NCBI GenBank assembly: GCA_017522205.1
Contig: JAFWZS010000065.1
Location: 1 to 53,414 of the forward strand
Direction: 5' to 3'
Length of the DNA: 53,414 bases
Source of the DNA: Clostridia bacterium
Lineage (GTDB): Bacteria > Bacillota > Clostridia > Oscillospirales > Acutalibacteraceae
A model generated the notes under the pieces. The model had not been told where the DNA came from. It saw only the letters and a program-made list of their open reading frames with translations, and did not search any database. The position numbers and the translations under genes were made by a program. Positions 34,870 to 43,580 of this stretch are shown here, one piece after another (position 1 is the first letter of the stretch; each line of letters opens with the position of its first letter).

Positions 34870-36105
34870 TCAAGCTTTTGTTCCTTTTGCACCCTTTGTG
34901 CCGCCACCAAGATTTACACCCTGAAGTACATTTGAATCAAAGGTGTAGGTGATGCTGCTGTTTTCACGCTCTCTCTTAAGGGCAAGAGCAATCATTCTGT
35001 CAAGAAGCTCAGTATATTTCACACCGAGAGGCTCCCAGAGATAGAATGAAAGTGAGCCGGGAATGGTGTTGATTTCGTTGAGCCAGATGTTACCTGTCTT
35101 GGTATCCATCATAAAGTCGATTCTTGAAACACCGCCGCAACCGAGGCACTTGAATGCCTTAACTGCATATTCTCTTATAATTGTTCTCTGCTCGTCTGTG
35201 ATGTCAGCAGGGATTTTTCTTTTAAGTGTAGCCATACCCTTGCTGCCGCCTGAGCCTTTCACACCGCCCTTAGTGCCTTTTGCCCCCTTACTGCTGCCGT
35301 CACCGATGTACTTTTCAGCGAAGGTGAGAATCTTGTCTGATGAAACAGGCTCTTCACACTCTGAAGCCTCTGCCTCTTCATAGTCGCCCAGAACGGAGCA
35401 GTTGATTTCCTTAAGGTTCTGCACTGCAGTTTCAATAAGCACCTTTGAAGCGTATCTGAAGGCTGTGTCAAGTGAATCGTAAAGCTCGTCACGGTTTTCA
35501 GCCTTAGAAATACCGATTGATGAACCGAGGTTTACAGGCTTTACAATTACGGGATAGCCGATTGCTTCTTCAACAGTATTGATTACTGTATCCACGTCGT
35601 CGTCATACTGCTTTGCAGTGAAGCACTTGCAGTCAAGAACGGGAATGCCGTTATCCTTAAGCACGGTTTTCATAACGTATTTGTCCATACCCACAGCAGA
35701 GGAAAGAACATCACAGCCCACATAGGGAATATTGAACATCTGCAGATAGCCCTGGAGTGTGCCGTCTTCAACGTTTGTGCCGTGAACAACGGGAAAGGCT
35801 ACATCAATATATGTGAGCTCATTTTTGCCGAACTTCTTCATAGGGTAACGGATGAGCTTTGTTTTGCCGTCTTCGTTCATCATAATCACTCTCTGACTTT
35901 CCTTAAGGAGAGTGCCGATGTCTGTGTATGATTTGATATCGCCCACCTTTTCACCAATATAGAACTCATTGTTCTTGGTTATGTAAATGGGAATTACATC
36001 GTATTTTTCTTTGTTCAGATGTCCGATTGCCTGAATGGCAGAGATGATTGAAATTTCGTGTTCAACACTCTTTCCGCCGAACATTACGCCTACTTTAATT
36101 TTCAT
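34870..36105 (-). CDS. ddl: D-alanine--D-alanine ligase with Gly/Lys insert
   Basis: ATP-grasp ligase that makes the D-Ala-D-Ala dipeptide of peptidoglycan. Family motifs are intact: GGKSVEHEISI near the start, VKPVNLGSSIGISKA, and near the end RIDFMMDTKTGNIWLNEINTIPG (split here as RIDFMMD and NEINTIPGSLS). Residues 271-291 form a low-complexity insert of Gly, Lys, Ser and Thr within the mobile loop that normally reads straight from KYIDG to the IPADL-like segment, and the last 12 residues repeat the same composition (GGGTKGAKGTKA). The gene lies 19 bases after murF; AGGTGAG is the ribosome binding site. Confidence 0.92.
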   Translation of the reverse strand: MKIKVGVMFGGKSVEHEISIISAIQAIGHLNKEKYDVIPIYITKNNEFYIGEKVGDIKSYTDIGTLLKESQRVIMMNEDGKTKLIRYPMKKFGKNELTYIDVAFPVVHGTNVEDGTLQGYLQMFNIPYVGCDVLSSAVGMDKYVMKTVLKDNGIPVLDCKCFTAKQYDDDVDTVINTVEEAIGYPVIVKPVNLGSSIGISKAENRDELYDSLDTAFRYASKVLIETAVQNLKEINCSVLGDYEEAEASECEEPVSSDKILTFAEKYIGDGSSKGAKGTKGGVKGSGGSKGMATLKRKIPADITDEQRTIIREYAVKAFKCLGCGGVSRIDFMMDTKTGNIWLNEINTIPGSLSFYLWEPLGVKYTELLDRMIALALKRERENSSITYTFDSNVLQGVNLGGGTKGAKGTKA

Positions 36106-36124
36106 TTAGCTCACCTGTCCTTTA

Positions 36125-37699
36125 TTAATAGTTGTCGGGAAGGTCGTTTTCAAGAAGAACGATTTTCTTTTTACCCTCTGATGAAAGTGCATAAACAAAG
36201 TTTATTGCTTCATTGATATTGTCAGCAACGAAGATTTTTTCTTCGCTGTAGTTTTCGTCGAGAAGACCTGCCTTAATGGGTACAGCCTGCTTTTCACCTA
36301 CAAGCACCACAAAGTCGCACACCTTTGAGGCGTTTCTGCCGAATTCACGGTTAAGCTCATCCTGTTTTGAGCCGAGCTCAACCATACCGGGAGTAACTAG
36401 AATCTTGTAGCCGTCAAAAAGACTGAGTGCTTCAAGAGCTGCTTTTGTACCGCTGGGGTTTGAGTTGTATGCGTCGTCGATTATTGTAACGGCACCGTTT
36501 TCCTTAAGCTCAAGACGGTGAGGCACACCCTCCAGCTTTCTTACCGCACCCTTAAGGTCTTTCAGGGCAATACCCATTTTGTGGCTGATTGCAATTGAGC
36601 CTACAATGTTAAGCACGTTGTGTCTGCCGATAAGCTTTGTTGTGTACTGCTCAGTTTCGCCGCTCGGTGCCTTTACTGAGAAAGAAGTACCTCTTTGTGA
36701 AACGGAGATATCGTAAGCCTTGTAGTCGGCATCGTTTTCGATTGCATAGGAAATGTAAGGACGGTTGCTGCCGTGATCTTTGATGTTCTGGTCGTCAGCG
36801 TTAAGGAAAAGCATACCGCCTTCGGGAAGTGAATCTGAAAGCTCAAACTTTGTGCTTTTTACAGCATCGAGCGTTTTGAAGGATTCAAGGTGCTGAGGTC
36901 CGATTGAAGTAATAACACCGTGGTGGGGGTGAACAATGTCGCAAAGCTCCTTGATATCGCCCACCCATTTTGCACCCATTTCGCATACAAAAATTTCGTG
37001 AGTAGCCTTAAGTGAGCCTCTGATTGTCTTTACAACGCCCATGGGAGTGTTGTAGCTTTCGGGTGTCATAAGCACATTGTACTTTGACTTGAGAAGAGTT
37101 GTAAGGTAATATTTTACGCTTGTTTTACCGTAGGAGCCTGTGATACCGATAATCTTAAGGTCGGGACAGCTCTTAAGGATTTTCTTTGCATCTCTTGTAT
37201 AACCGTTGTTGATTGAAAGCTCCATAGGCTTGTTGATAAGATTTGCAATGAGAACAAGAAACGAAGCAAAGGCATAAAGAAGTACTGCCACAAGCAGAAC
37301 AACGCTTTCGTGGTGGTCCTTAAGCATAAGACTGCAGGTAATGAGAAGCAGAATTGCAGAAAGTGTGATGATTGTAACAAGCATTCTCTTTACTCTCGGA
37401 GTGTAAACGAGAGGCTTTTTTGCTTTCTTGGGCTTTTCCCAGATGCAGGAAAGTGCAAAAAGCAAAATAATAACTGCCGACTTGATGTTGATTGAAATTT
37501 CAAGGAAAAGGCAGATAAGCATAAGTACAGAGAAGGTTGAGTGGGGAAGAAATCTTCTGCCGTTTTCTCTCATCCATTTTGTGTGGGTGTCGAATCTGTA
37601 TGAGTTAAGCTGGAAAAAATGCATTGAATCCACCGTACAAAGTGAAGTTGCAGCAGCAAAGGCAACGATGGAAAGTGACATAAGAATTTCAGTTATCAT
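36125..37699 (-). CDS. murF: UDP-N-acetylmuramoyl-tripeptide--D-Ala-D-Ala ligase with membrane N-terminus
   Basis: Adds the D-Ala-D-Ala made by Ddl to the peptidoglycan precursor. The Mur ligase ATP site is GITGSYGKTSVKYY, followed by HEIFVCEMGAKWVGDI and DAYNSNPSGTKAAL. Unlike enterobacterial MurF, about 180 residues precede the ATP site and include four or more hydrophobic segments, so the enzyme is membrane-bound; such forms are known in Clostridia. It forms an operon with ddl. A palindromic repeat (37718-37802) lies just upstream. AAAGGAT is the ribosome binding site. Confidence 0.9.
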   Translation of the reverse strand: MITEILMSLSIVAFAAATSLCTVDSMHFFQLNSYRFDTHTKWMRENGRRFLPHSTFSVLMLICLFLEISINIKSAVIILLFALSCIWEKPKKAKKPLVYTPRVKRMLVTIITLSAILLLITCSLMLKDHHESVVLLVAVLLYAFASFLVLIANLINKPMELSINNGYTRDAKKILKSCPDLKIIGITGSYGKTSVKYYLTTLLKSKYNVLMTPESYNTPMGVVKTIRGSLKATHEIFVCEMGAKWVGDIKELCDIVHPHHGVITSIGPQHLESFKTLDAVKSTKFELSDSLPEGGMLFLNADDQNIKDHGSNRPYISYAIENDADYKAYDISVSQRGTSFSVKAPSGETEQYTTKLIGRHNVLNIVGSIAISHKMGIALKDLKGAVRKLEGVPHRLELKENGAVTIIDDAYNSNPSGTKAALEALSLFDGYKILVTPGMVELGSKQDELNREFGRNASKVCDFVVLVGEKQAVPIKAGLLDENYSEEKIFVADNINEAINFVYALSSEGKKKIVLLENDLPDNY

Positions 37700-37717
37700 A
37701 GCGGTATCCTTTCAGGG

Positions 37718-37802
37718 AAGACAGGGGACGGTTCTCTGTCTTTTTTATCTCTATTTAAAACTTATTGACAATATGAGGAGACAGAGAACCGTCCCCTGTC
37801 TT
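37718..37802. repeat. Palindromic repeat, 23-bp perfect arms, copy 1
   Basis: Arms 37719-37741 and 37779-37801 (each starting AGACAG) are perfect inverted repeats around 37 unrelated bases. Identical arms occur at 41609-41692. It has the size and form of REP-type or MITE elements moved by a transposase encoded elsewhere. Confidence 0.85.
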
Positions 37803-37805
37803 TTC

Positions 37806-38570
37806 TCAGATTTTCATAAACGAAGCGAGAACTCTCAGAAACTGTGCTTGACATTCAAGAAAGCTGTAGTGACCTGCACCCTCAAATTTTACAAGGGCTG
37901 CTTCGGGCATCAGCTTTTCCATAGTTTCACCGTCTGAAAGTGGAGTTGCATCGTCAAGCGTACCCCAGCAAAGAAGCGTGGGAGACTTTACGTTGGGCAT
38001 AAGGTGGCAAAGATCTTCGTTGACAACCTTTACAAGAGTTTGTCTCATAATAGGTGAAGCTGCATTGTAGTCTGCAGAGCCGTTTCTTTTTCTGAGATTT
38101 TCCAGAGCATTGGGGAACAGCTTCATAACAATCGAAAGGGAGAAAATCCACTTTGTGAGCTTGTAGATTTTTTCCTTGATTTTTTGCTTGAGGCTCTTTT
38201 TCGGTTTTACACCTGCAGCATCGACAAGAATTGTTTTCTCGACCTCAAAGGGCAGCTCTCTTGAACAGAGCTTGATTATTACTCTGCCGCCGAAGGAATG
38301 GCCTAAAAGCGTGATTTTGTCAAAGTCGTAGTCCTTCAGAAATTCAAGCACGAAGTCAACGTAATCGTCAACACACCAGGGCTCTTTCGGCTCTTCACTT
38401 TCACCGAAGCCCGGCATATCCATAGCAAGAACTCTGTACTTTGTTTTAAGAACGTTAATCATAGCTTCGAAAAGCTTTATGTTTGAGCCCCAGCCGTGAA
38501 GCAAGAGCACTGTTTCGCCTTCGCCCTCACAGATGTAATTTATATTAAGTCCCTTTACGGTTTTGTTCAT
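37806..38570 (-). CDS. Alpha/beta hydrolase
   Basis: A 254-residue cytoplasmic alpha/beta hydrolase of the MhpC type. LLHGWGSN supplies the oxyanion region, Ser92 in GHSFGG is the nucleophile, GTLDDATPL holds the acid and GAGHYSF the histidine. The sequence of about 130-185 is a basic cap domain. It starts after AAAGGAAG, with TATAAT at 38613-38618 on the same strand. It precedes murF-ddl in the same direction but is separated by the palindromic repeat. The substrate is unknown. Confidence 0.85.
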   Translation of the reverse strand: MNKTVKGLNINYICEGEGETVLLLHGWGSNIKLFEAMINVLKTKYRVLAMDMPGFGESEEPKEPWCVDDYVDFVLEFLKDYDFDKITLLGHSFGGRVIIKLCSRELPFEVEKTILVDAAGVKPKKSLKQKIKEKIYKLTKWIFSLSIVMKLFPNALENLRKRNGSADYNAASPIMRQTLVKVVNEDLCHLMPNVKSPTLLCWGTLDDATPLSDGETMEKLMPEAALVKFEGAGHYSFLECQAQFLRVLASFMKI

Positions 38571-38669
38571 AACGGGTGCTTCCTTTCAACAAATTGTTAA
38601 TACCAACTATTTATTATAACACAATAGCTTTCGAATTACCATATTTATATTGATTTATTCTTAAATATT

Positions 38670-39785
38670 TTATGAAAGAAACTTCTTTTTCAAAACTCTT
38701 ACGGCATCCTCTTTTGTAAAAGAGCCGGGAGAGAACTTGAAGTTGTTTGGAATACTGTCGAAACGAAGTGTATATTTTTCAATTTCTTCCTCGGTCATTC
38801 TGATATCGGTTACATCTGTAAGCTCGTTTATAACCTTTATGAATTCATTTATGTCCGTACCCATTACGGAAAGAGCACGCTGAGTTTTCTCTTTTTCGAA
38901 TTCGCTGCTTCTTTTTATGAAGTCCTCCATAAAAACAGTACAAGCCTTTCCGTGTGGAATGCCGTAGTTTTCTGTGAGAATATACCCGAGAGGATGGGGA
39001 AAGGCAGTTCCGCAATAAGCAAGAGTTACACCTGCATAAAGTGAGCCGTAGTAGAGCTTTTCACGAAGGGTGCTGTCGGGAAGTGTCTTTTCGCAGTGTA
39101 AGTACTTAAGTCCCTCCCAGATAAGCTCAATTGCTCTTTCACCGAAAAGTGTGGGAATGTCGCTGCACTTTATACTCATATAGCCCTCAAGTGCATGGGA
39201 AAGAGCATCAAGAGCCGTTGAAACCGTAATATCATAGGGCATTGATTCGGTATAGGTGCTGTCTGCAAAGCTGAGAGTGGGATAGCAGTCATCGGGAGCA
39301 ATGCTTTTCTTTCTGCCTGTTTCAGGGCTGGTAAGTACACTTACTCTGCCCACCTCGCTGCCTGTTCCTGCAGTTGTACCTACAAGCACAATGGGAAGTG
39401 CCTTTTTTCTGTCTGTGACTGTGTAAATATCGTTTGGTGAGAAATCCGGATTTGCAGTATAGACTGCAACCGCCTTTGCAGCGTCAAGAGGTGAGCCTCC
39501 GCCGATACCGACTATAAAATCAGCACCGAATTCCCTTGCAATTTTTCCGCATTCGTGACAGTGGTCAAGACGGGGGTTAGGGCCGATTCTGTCATAAACC
39601 GTGAAGCTGATTCCGTTTTCTGTTAAAGCTTCCTCTACGTCGGAAAGTGCACCTGAAAGAACGGCACTTTTTCCGCCGGTTACAATTACACATCTTTTCC
39701 CGAGAGGGGAGAGAAGATGAGCATTATTTTTAACGGCATTTTTGCCGCTTACTATTTTAACGGGAATATTGAGATTGAAATCCAT
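38670..39785 (-). CDS. Iron-containing alcohol dehydrogenase
   Basis: A group III metal-dependent alcohol dehydrogenase of 371 residues. The NAD-binding motif GGGSPLDAAK is at 95-104, and metal ligands are in the stretch containing DALSHALEGY, FPHPLGYIL and GIPHGKACTVF. It probably reduces aldehydes to alcohols in fermentation, but 1,2-propanediol or butanol-type substrates cannot be separated by sequence. GAGGT precedes the ATG. No clear promoter is visible; its upstream region is filled by the heptamer-bounded element. The 99-base gap to the hydrolase holds that gene's promoter. Confidence 0.9.
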   Translation of the reverse strand: MDFNLNIPVKIVSGKNAVKNNAHLLSPLGKRCVIVTGGKSAVLSGALSDVEEALTENGISFTVYDRIGPNPRLDHCHECGKIAREFGADFIVGIGGGSPLDAAKAVAVYTANPDFSPNDIYTVTDRKKALPIVLVGTTAGTGSEVGRVSVLTSPETGRKKSIAPDDCYPTLSFADSTYTESMPYDITVSTALDALSHALEGYMSIKCSDIPTLFGERAIELIWEGLKYLHCEKTLPDSTLREKLYYGSLYAGVTLAYCGTAFPHPLGYILTENYGIPHGKACTVFMEDFIKRSSEFEKEKTQRALSVMGTDINEFIKVINELTDVTDIRMTEEEIEKYTLRFDSIPNNFKFSPGSFTKEDAVRVLKKKFLS

Positions 39786-39806
39786 AGTTTGTTACCTCAC
39801 TTTTCT

Positions 39807-40072
39807 TAAATGCAAAATGCAAAGTGCACAATGCAAAATATCGGGTCACTTCGTTCCGATTGTAACCGTATCAGTTACTGCCGAATTTTTAGATCCGTAC
39901 CGCCAAAAAGCATAAATCCGACGGGCAGGATACCATTTTAAATTCTGATCAAGCGGATAAAACAGCTCTTTATCCTTTATGTCTGAATTGATTTCGCAGA
40001 CTATATCTGACAGATTTCAGACACATAAATCTGCGACCATAATTTTGCATTTTGAATTTTGAATTTTGCATT
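39807..40072. mobile_element. MITE-like element bounded by inverted heptamer arrays
   Basis: Four TGCAAAA-type heptamers at the left (39811-39838) are matched by four TTTTGCA/TTTTGAA heptamers at the right (40043-40070) in inverse orientation. Inside are hairpins such as GGATAAA/TTTATCC (about 39956-39976) and a CGCAGA/TCTGCG pair. There is no open frame of note. The left junction (heptamers then TATCG) is shared with the array at 34809-34848 read on the minus strand. Confidence 0.6.
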
Positions 40073-40127
40073 CTATATTGTATTATAGCCAATTTCATCC
40101 TTTTGTGCAAGAATTATTTGAATACAC

Positions 40128-40156
40128 TTGAAAAAAACTGAAAAATGTTATAAAAT
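40128..40156 (+). promoter_or_regulatory. Promoter of the apbE-rnf operon
   Basis: TTGAAA (40128-40133) and TAAAAT (40151-40156) are 17 bases apart, 78 bases before the apbE start. Confidence 0.55.
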
Positions 40157-40233
40157 AAGCTGATACACAATGGGGATGATGTTTTTCTTAATTATGTGTG
40201 TTGATTATGAATTTAATTTTCGGGTGATGAATT

Positions 40234-41232
40234 ATGGCAAACAGAAAAAGATTAATCAGTATGATTGCAGCTCTTTCTCTGACAGCTTTAATAATTATCT
40301 CCGTTTTTTTTGTGTCAGAGAGGAATAAAAAATACCCTCTTTCTGAAAAAAGTGTAATTGCTATGGGTACCGTGGTGACGGAAAAAATTTATTCTGAAAA
40401 TCCCGGTACGGCAATAAGAGATATAACAAGTATTATAAACGGCCTTGAAGACACAATTTCCTGGAGAAAGGAAAGCTCTGCCATAGGTATCCTCAACAAA
40501 GATGGCAAGGTGCAGAATAAATATCTCGGTGAAGTGATTTACGATATGCAATCTCTTTCAAGGCTTACTGAGGGGAAATTTGACCTTACTGTAGGCAGGG
40601 TCAGCAGACTCTGGAATATCGGTGAAGAAAATGAGAGAGTGCCTTCAGAAAATGAAATAGAAGAAGCATTGAAAACTGTCGGTACAGACAAGGTTCAGGC
40701 ACAAGGCTACACACTCACCGCAGACGATGGTACACTTCTTGATCTTGGTGCAATCGGCAAAGGCTATGCCTGTGATTTGATTTACACCTATCTTTCTGAC
40801 ACAGAAGCAGAAGGTGCAATTGTTTCTGTCGGTGGTAGTATTGTGGCTTACGGAAAATATAACGCAAAGGGTGACAAGTGGCGCATTGCTGTAACTCATC
40901 CCAGAGAGACGGACAGATACCTCGGTGTGATTTCCATTGATGAGGGCTTTGTTTCCACCTCAGGTGACTATGAACGCTATTTCGAAAAAGACGGAAAAAG
41001 ATATCACCACATCCTTGACGCAACAACGGGATATCCCTCAGAAAGCGGACTTATAAGTGCTACTGTTGTGGCAAAAAGCGGTGTTATGTCAGACGCACTT
41101 TCAACTGCCTGCCTTCTTGTGGGTGAAAAAAAAGCAATTGAAATTCTGGAAGGTGCAGGTGCCTCTGCAGTTCTCGTGGACGAAAACCTTAATATAACCA
41201 CAGTAGGTGAAATTGAATTTGAACAGCAGTAA
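40234..41232 (+). CDS. apbE: FAD:protein FMN transferase ApbE
   Basis: ApbE attaches FMN covalently to threonines in Rnf and Nqr subunits. The 332-residue protein has an N-terminal membrane anchor (about 8-30; no lipobox cysteine), then LDLGAIGKGYACDLI, SVGGSIVAYGK, and the Mg-binding end HHILDATTGYP with SDALSTACLLVG. It is the first gene of the rnf operon; its targets are the threonine motifs of RnfD and RnfG encoded downstream. GGGTGATG is a weak ribosome binding site 5 bases before the ATG. Confidence 0.94.
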   Translation: MANRKRLISMIAALSLTALIIISVFFVSERNKKYPLSEKSVIAMGTVVTEKIYSENPGTAIRDITSIINGLEDTISWRKESSAIGILNKDGKVQNKYLGEVIYDMQSLSRLTEGKFDLTVGRVSRLWNIGEENERVPSENEIEEALKTVGTDKVQAQGYTLTADDGTLLDLGAIGKGYACDLIYTYLSDTEAEGAIVSVGGSIVAYGKYNAKGDKWRIAVTHPRETDRYLGVISIDEGFVSTSGDYERYFEKDGKRYHHILDATTGYPSESGLISATVVAKSGVMSDALSTACLLVGEKKAIEILEGAGASAVLVDENLNITTVGEIEFEQQ

Positions 41233-41605
41233 AAAAAGAAAACTGCCCCTTTTAAAGGGAGATATAATTCTCATTGCTTCGCTCTGTCTTCTTATTGTAA
41301 TTTTATTTCTCTGTTCTTTCAAAGGAGAAAATGAAAAGCTTACTGCAGAAATTTATTTTGAGGGTGAGCTTATAAAAACAGTAGCTCTTTCTGAATGTAC
41401 GGGAGAGGAATTTACTGTCGGAGGTTGCACACTTCTTTTGGAAAAGGACTCAGTCAGCTTTACTCATTCTGACTGCCCCGACAAGCTCTGTATAAAAAGA
41501 GGAAAGCTTAAGAGAAAGGGTGACACAATGGCGTGTGTGCCCGAAAAGGTTGTTGCAGTTATAAAGAGCGAAAACAAAGACGATTTCCATATTGCAACTT
41601 ATTGA
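41207..41605 (+). CDS. NusG domain II-containing membrane protein
   Basis: A 132-residue protein with one membrane helix (about 19-41) and an outer NusG-domain-II-like fold. Conserved Cys residues lie in HSDCPDKLCIKRG and MACVPEKVV. GTG 41207 overlaps apbE by 26 bases. Such genes often sit beside a Gx transporter and rnf in Clostridia; the function is not established, but assembly of the redox complex is plausible. Confidence 0.82.
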   Translation: MKLNLNSSKKRKLPLLKGDIILIASLCLLIVILFLCSFKGENEKLTAEIYFEGELIKTVALSECTGEEFTVGGCTLLLEKDSVSFTHSDCPDKLCIKRGKLKRKGDTMACVPEKVVAVIKSENKDDFHIATY

Positions 41606-41607
41606 AT

Positions 41608-41693
41608 GAGACAGGGGACGGTTCTCTGTCTTATCACGCCATCGCTAGCCTTTAAAAGAGAAGATAAAAAGACAGAGAACCGTCCCCTGTCTC
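41608..41693. repeat. Palindromic repeat, 23-bp perfect arms, copy 2
   Basis: Arms 41609-41631 and 41670-41692 are identical to those at 37719-37801, but the 38-base centre is different. It sits between two co-directional genes of the rnf operon, and the GAGG ribosome binding site of the next gene starts 4 bases beyond its end. Confidence 0.85.
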
Positions 41694-41706
41694 GTTGAGG
41701 AAAACT

Positions 41707-42234
41707 ATGAAAACAAACAAAACTGCCTTTCTCGGAATAATGGCGGCGCTTGCTTTAGTGCTTTCCTTCCTTGAAAGTATGCTTATACCTGATATACCCT
41801 TTCTGCCCGTTGGGGCAAAGCCGGGACTTTCCAATGTTGTAACAATGTATGTTGCCACGGTGATGGGCTTTCCCGGAGCAATATGTATTACAGTTATAAA
41901 AGGAATTTTTGCCCTTATTACAAGAGGGGCAACGGCAGCCTTTATGAGCCTTTTCGGAGGTGTACTCAGCACAGCTTTGCTGTGTCTCGTAATAAAGAAG
42001 AGAGGAAAAGTCTTTTCTTTTATCGGCATCGGAATTATTTGTGCCGCTGCACACAATGTAGGTCAGCTTATGGCTGCTCTTTGTGTAACAGGCACGTATT
42101 CACTTATAAATTATTTGAAATACCTTTTAATTTTTTCTCTTATAACGGGAAGTGTCACGGGCTTTATGCTTACGGTGCTTATGCCGAGAATTGAGAAAAT
42201 CACTGTTAAACAAAATAAGGAGATGAGTAAATGA
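41707..42234 (+). CDS. Gx transporter family membrane protein
   Basis: A 175-residue membrane protein with about five helices of the family once annotated as heptaprenyl diphosphate synthase component I (COG4769). The start KTAFLGIMAALALVLSFLE and the GAKPGLSNVVTMY segment are characteristic. ATG 41707 has GAGG 6 bases upstream; the TTG at 41695 belongs to the repeat edge. It overlaps rnfC by 4 bases. The real substrate is not known; an ECF-type small-molecule uptake role is possible. Confidence 0.82.
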   Translation: MKTNKTAFLGIMAALALVLSFLESMLIPDIPFLPVGAKPGLSNVVTMYVATVMGFPGAICITVIKGIFALITRGATAAFMSLFGGVLSTALLCLVIKKRGKVFSFIGIGIICAAAHNVGQLMAALCVTGTYSLINYLKYLLIFSLITGSVTGFMLTVLMPRIEKITVKQNKEMSK

Positions 42235-43580
42235 GCAAGAAAACCCAAGGGGTGCTTTCCGCCGTAAGACGTGGTCGTGGCGGTGTAAGAGTATCCCACA
42301 GCAAAAACACTGCTGAAATGCCTGTTGAGAGAATGCCCATTCCCTCAAAGGTTGTAATTTCTATGCAGCAGCACATCGGTGTACCCTGTACTCCTCTTGT
42401 AAAGGTTGGAGATATAGTAGCCGTCGGTCAGAAAATCGGTGATTCAGATAAGTTTGTTTCTGCACCTATCCACGCAACAATTTCAGGTAAGGTTACTGCC
42501 GTAGGCGATATCAAGCTTGCAAACGGTATCATTACCAAAGGTGTTACAATTGAAAGTGACGGCGAAATGAGAATGTGCGAGTATATAAAGCCTCCCGTTG
42601 TTACTAACAAGGAGGAGCTTTGTGCAGCCGTTCGTGAATCAGGCCTTGTAGGTCTTGGCGGTGCAGGCTTCCCCACCCATGTCAAGCTAAACGTTCCCGC
42701 TGATAAGAAGATTGATACTCTTATTATCAACGCTGCTGAATGTGAGCCCTATATCACCGTTGACTATCGTGAGTGTGTTGAGAACTCAGAAAACGTGATT
42801 AAAGGTGTTGAAAAGGTAAGACAGCTTCTGGGAATTGAAAAGGTAATTATTGCAATTGAAGATAACAAGCCTAAGGTATTTGAAATAATGAAGGAGATTG
42901 CAGACCGTGATAACGAAATCGGCGACGCAATCAAGCTTATGACCCTTCGTTCACAGTATCCTCAGGGTGCTGAAAAAATGATGGTGCTTTCCGCAACAGG
43001 CAGAAAGGTTCCCCCCGGAAAGCTTCCTGCAGACGTTGGTTGTATTGTAATGAACGTTGCTTCAATTGCCTTTATTGCAAGATATCTTGAAACAGGTAAG
43101 CCTCTTGTAAGCCGTTCAATTACCGTTGACGGCGGTGCGATCAAGGAGCCTAAAAATCTCCGTGTGCCTATCGGTACCAATATTCAGGATATTATTGACT
43201 TCTGTGGCGGATTCAAATCAGAGCCCAGAAAGATTATCTCAGGCGGTCCTATGATGGGTATTGCAATCTGTGACACAAATGCTCCAATCTGTAAGCAGAA
43301 CAATGCACTTTTAGCCTTTGACGACAGAAAGGACCTTATAAAAACAGAGCGTGAGTGTATCCGCTGCGGCAGATGTGTTGATGTATGCCCTATGAGCCTT
43401 ATGCCTACTCTTATTGAAAGATATGCAAGAATCAAGGATGCCGAAAAACTCGAAAAAATCGGTATCGGTGTTTGCATGGAATGTGGCTCATGCGCTTATG
43501 CGTGTCCTTCAGGCAGACCTCTTGTTCAGTATATGAGACTTGCAAAGCAGGTCCTCAGAGAGGAGAGTGCAAAGAAATGA
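42231..43580 (+). CDS. rnfC: Rnf electron transport complex subunit C
   Basis: Peripheral subunit that passes electrons between NADH and the complex. The 449-residue protein has an N-terminal RnfC barrel, a Rossmann-like NADH/FMN domain (GLVGLGGAGFPTHVKL, NAAECEPYI), an SLBB segment and two 4Fe-4S motifs, CIRCGRCVDVCP and CMECGSCAYACP. It overlaps its neighbours by 4 bases on each side. Confidence 0.95.
   Translation: MSKKTQGVLSAVRRGRGGVRVSHSKNTAEMPVERMPIPSKVVISMQQHIGVPCTPLVKVGDIVAVGQKIGDSDKFVSAPIHATISGKVTAVGDIKLANGIITKGVTIESDGEMRMCEYIKPPVVTNKEELCAAVRESGLVGLGGAGFPTHVKLNVPADKKIDTLIINAAECEPYITVDYRECVENSENVIKGVEKVRQLLGIEKVIIAIEDNKPKVFEIMKEIADRDNEIGDAIKLMTLRSQYPQGAEKMMVLSATGRKVPPGKLPADVGCIVMNVASIAFIARYLETGKPLVSRSITVDGGAIKEPKNLRVPIGTNIQDIIDFCGGFKSEPRKIISGGPMMGIAICDTNAPICKQNNALLAFDDRKDLIKTERECIRCGRCVDVCPMSLMPTLIERYARIKDAEKLEKIGIGVCMECGSCAYACPSGRPLVQYMRLAKQVLREESAKK

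Noticed and set aside
37700-37805. Palindromic element as a terminator between the hydrolase and murF
   Set aside because: The same arms occur elsewhere with other centres, and a 37-base loop is not terminator-like; a dispersed repeat explains it better, although it may affect readthrough.
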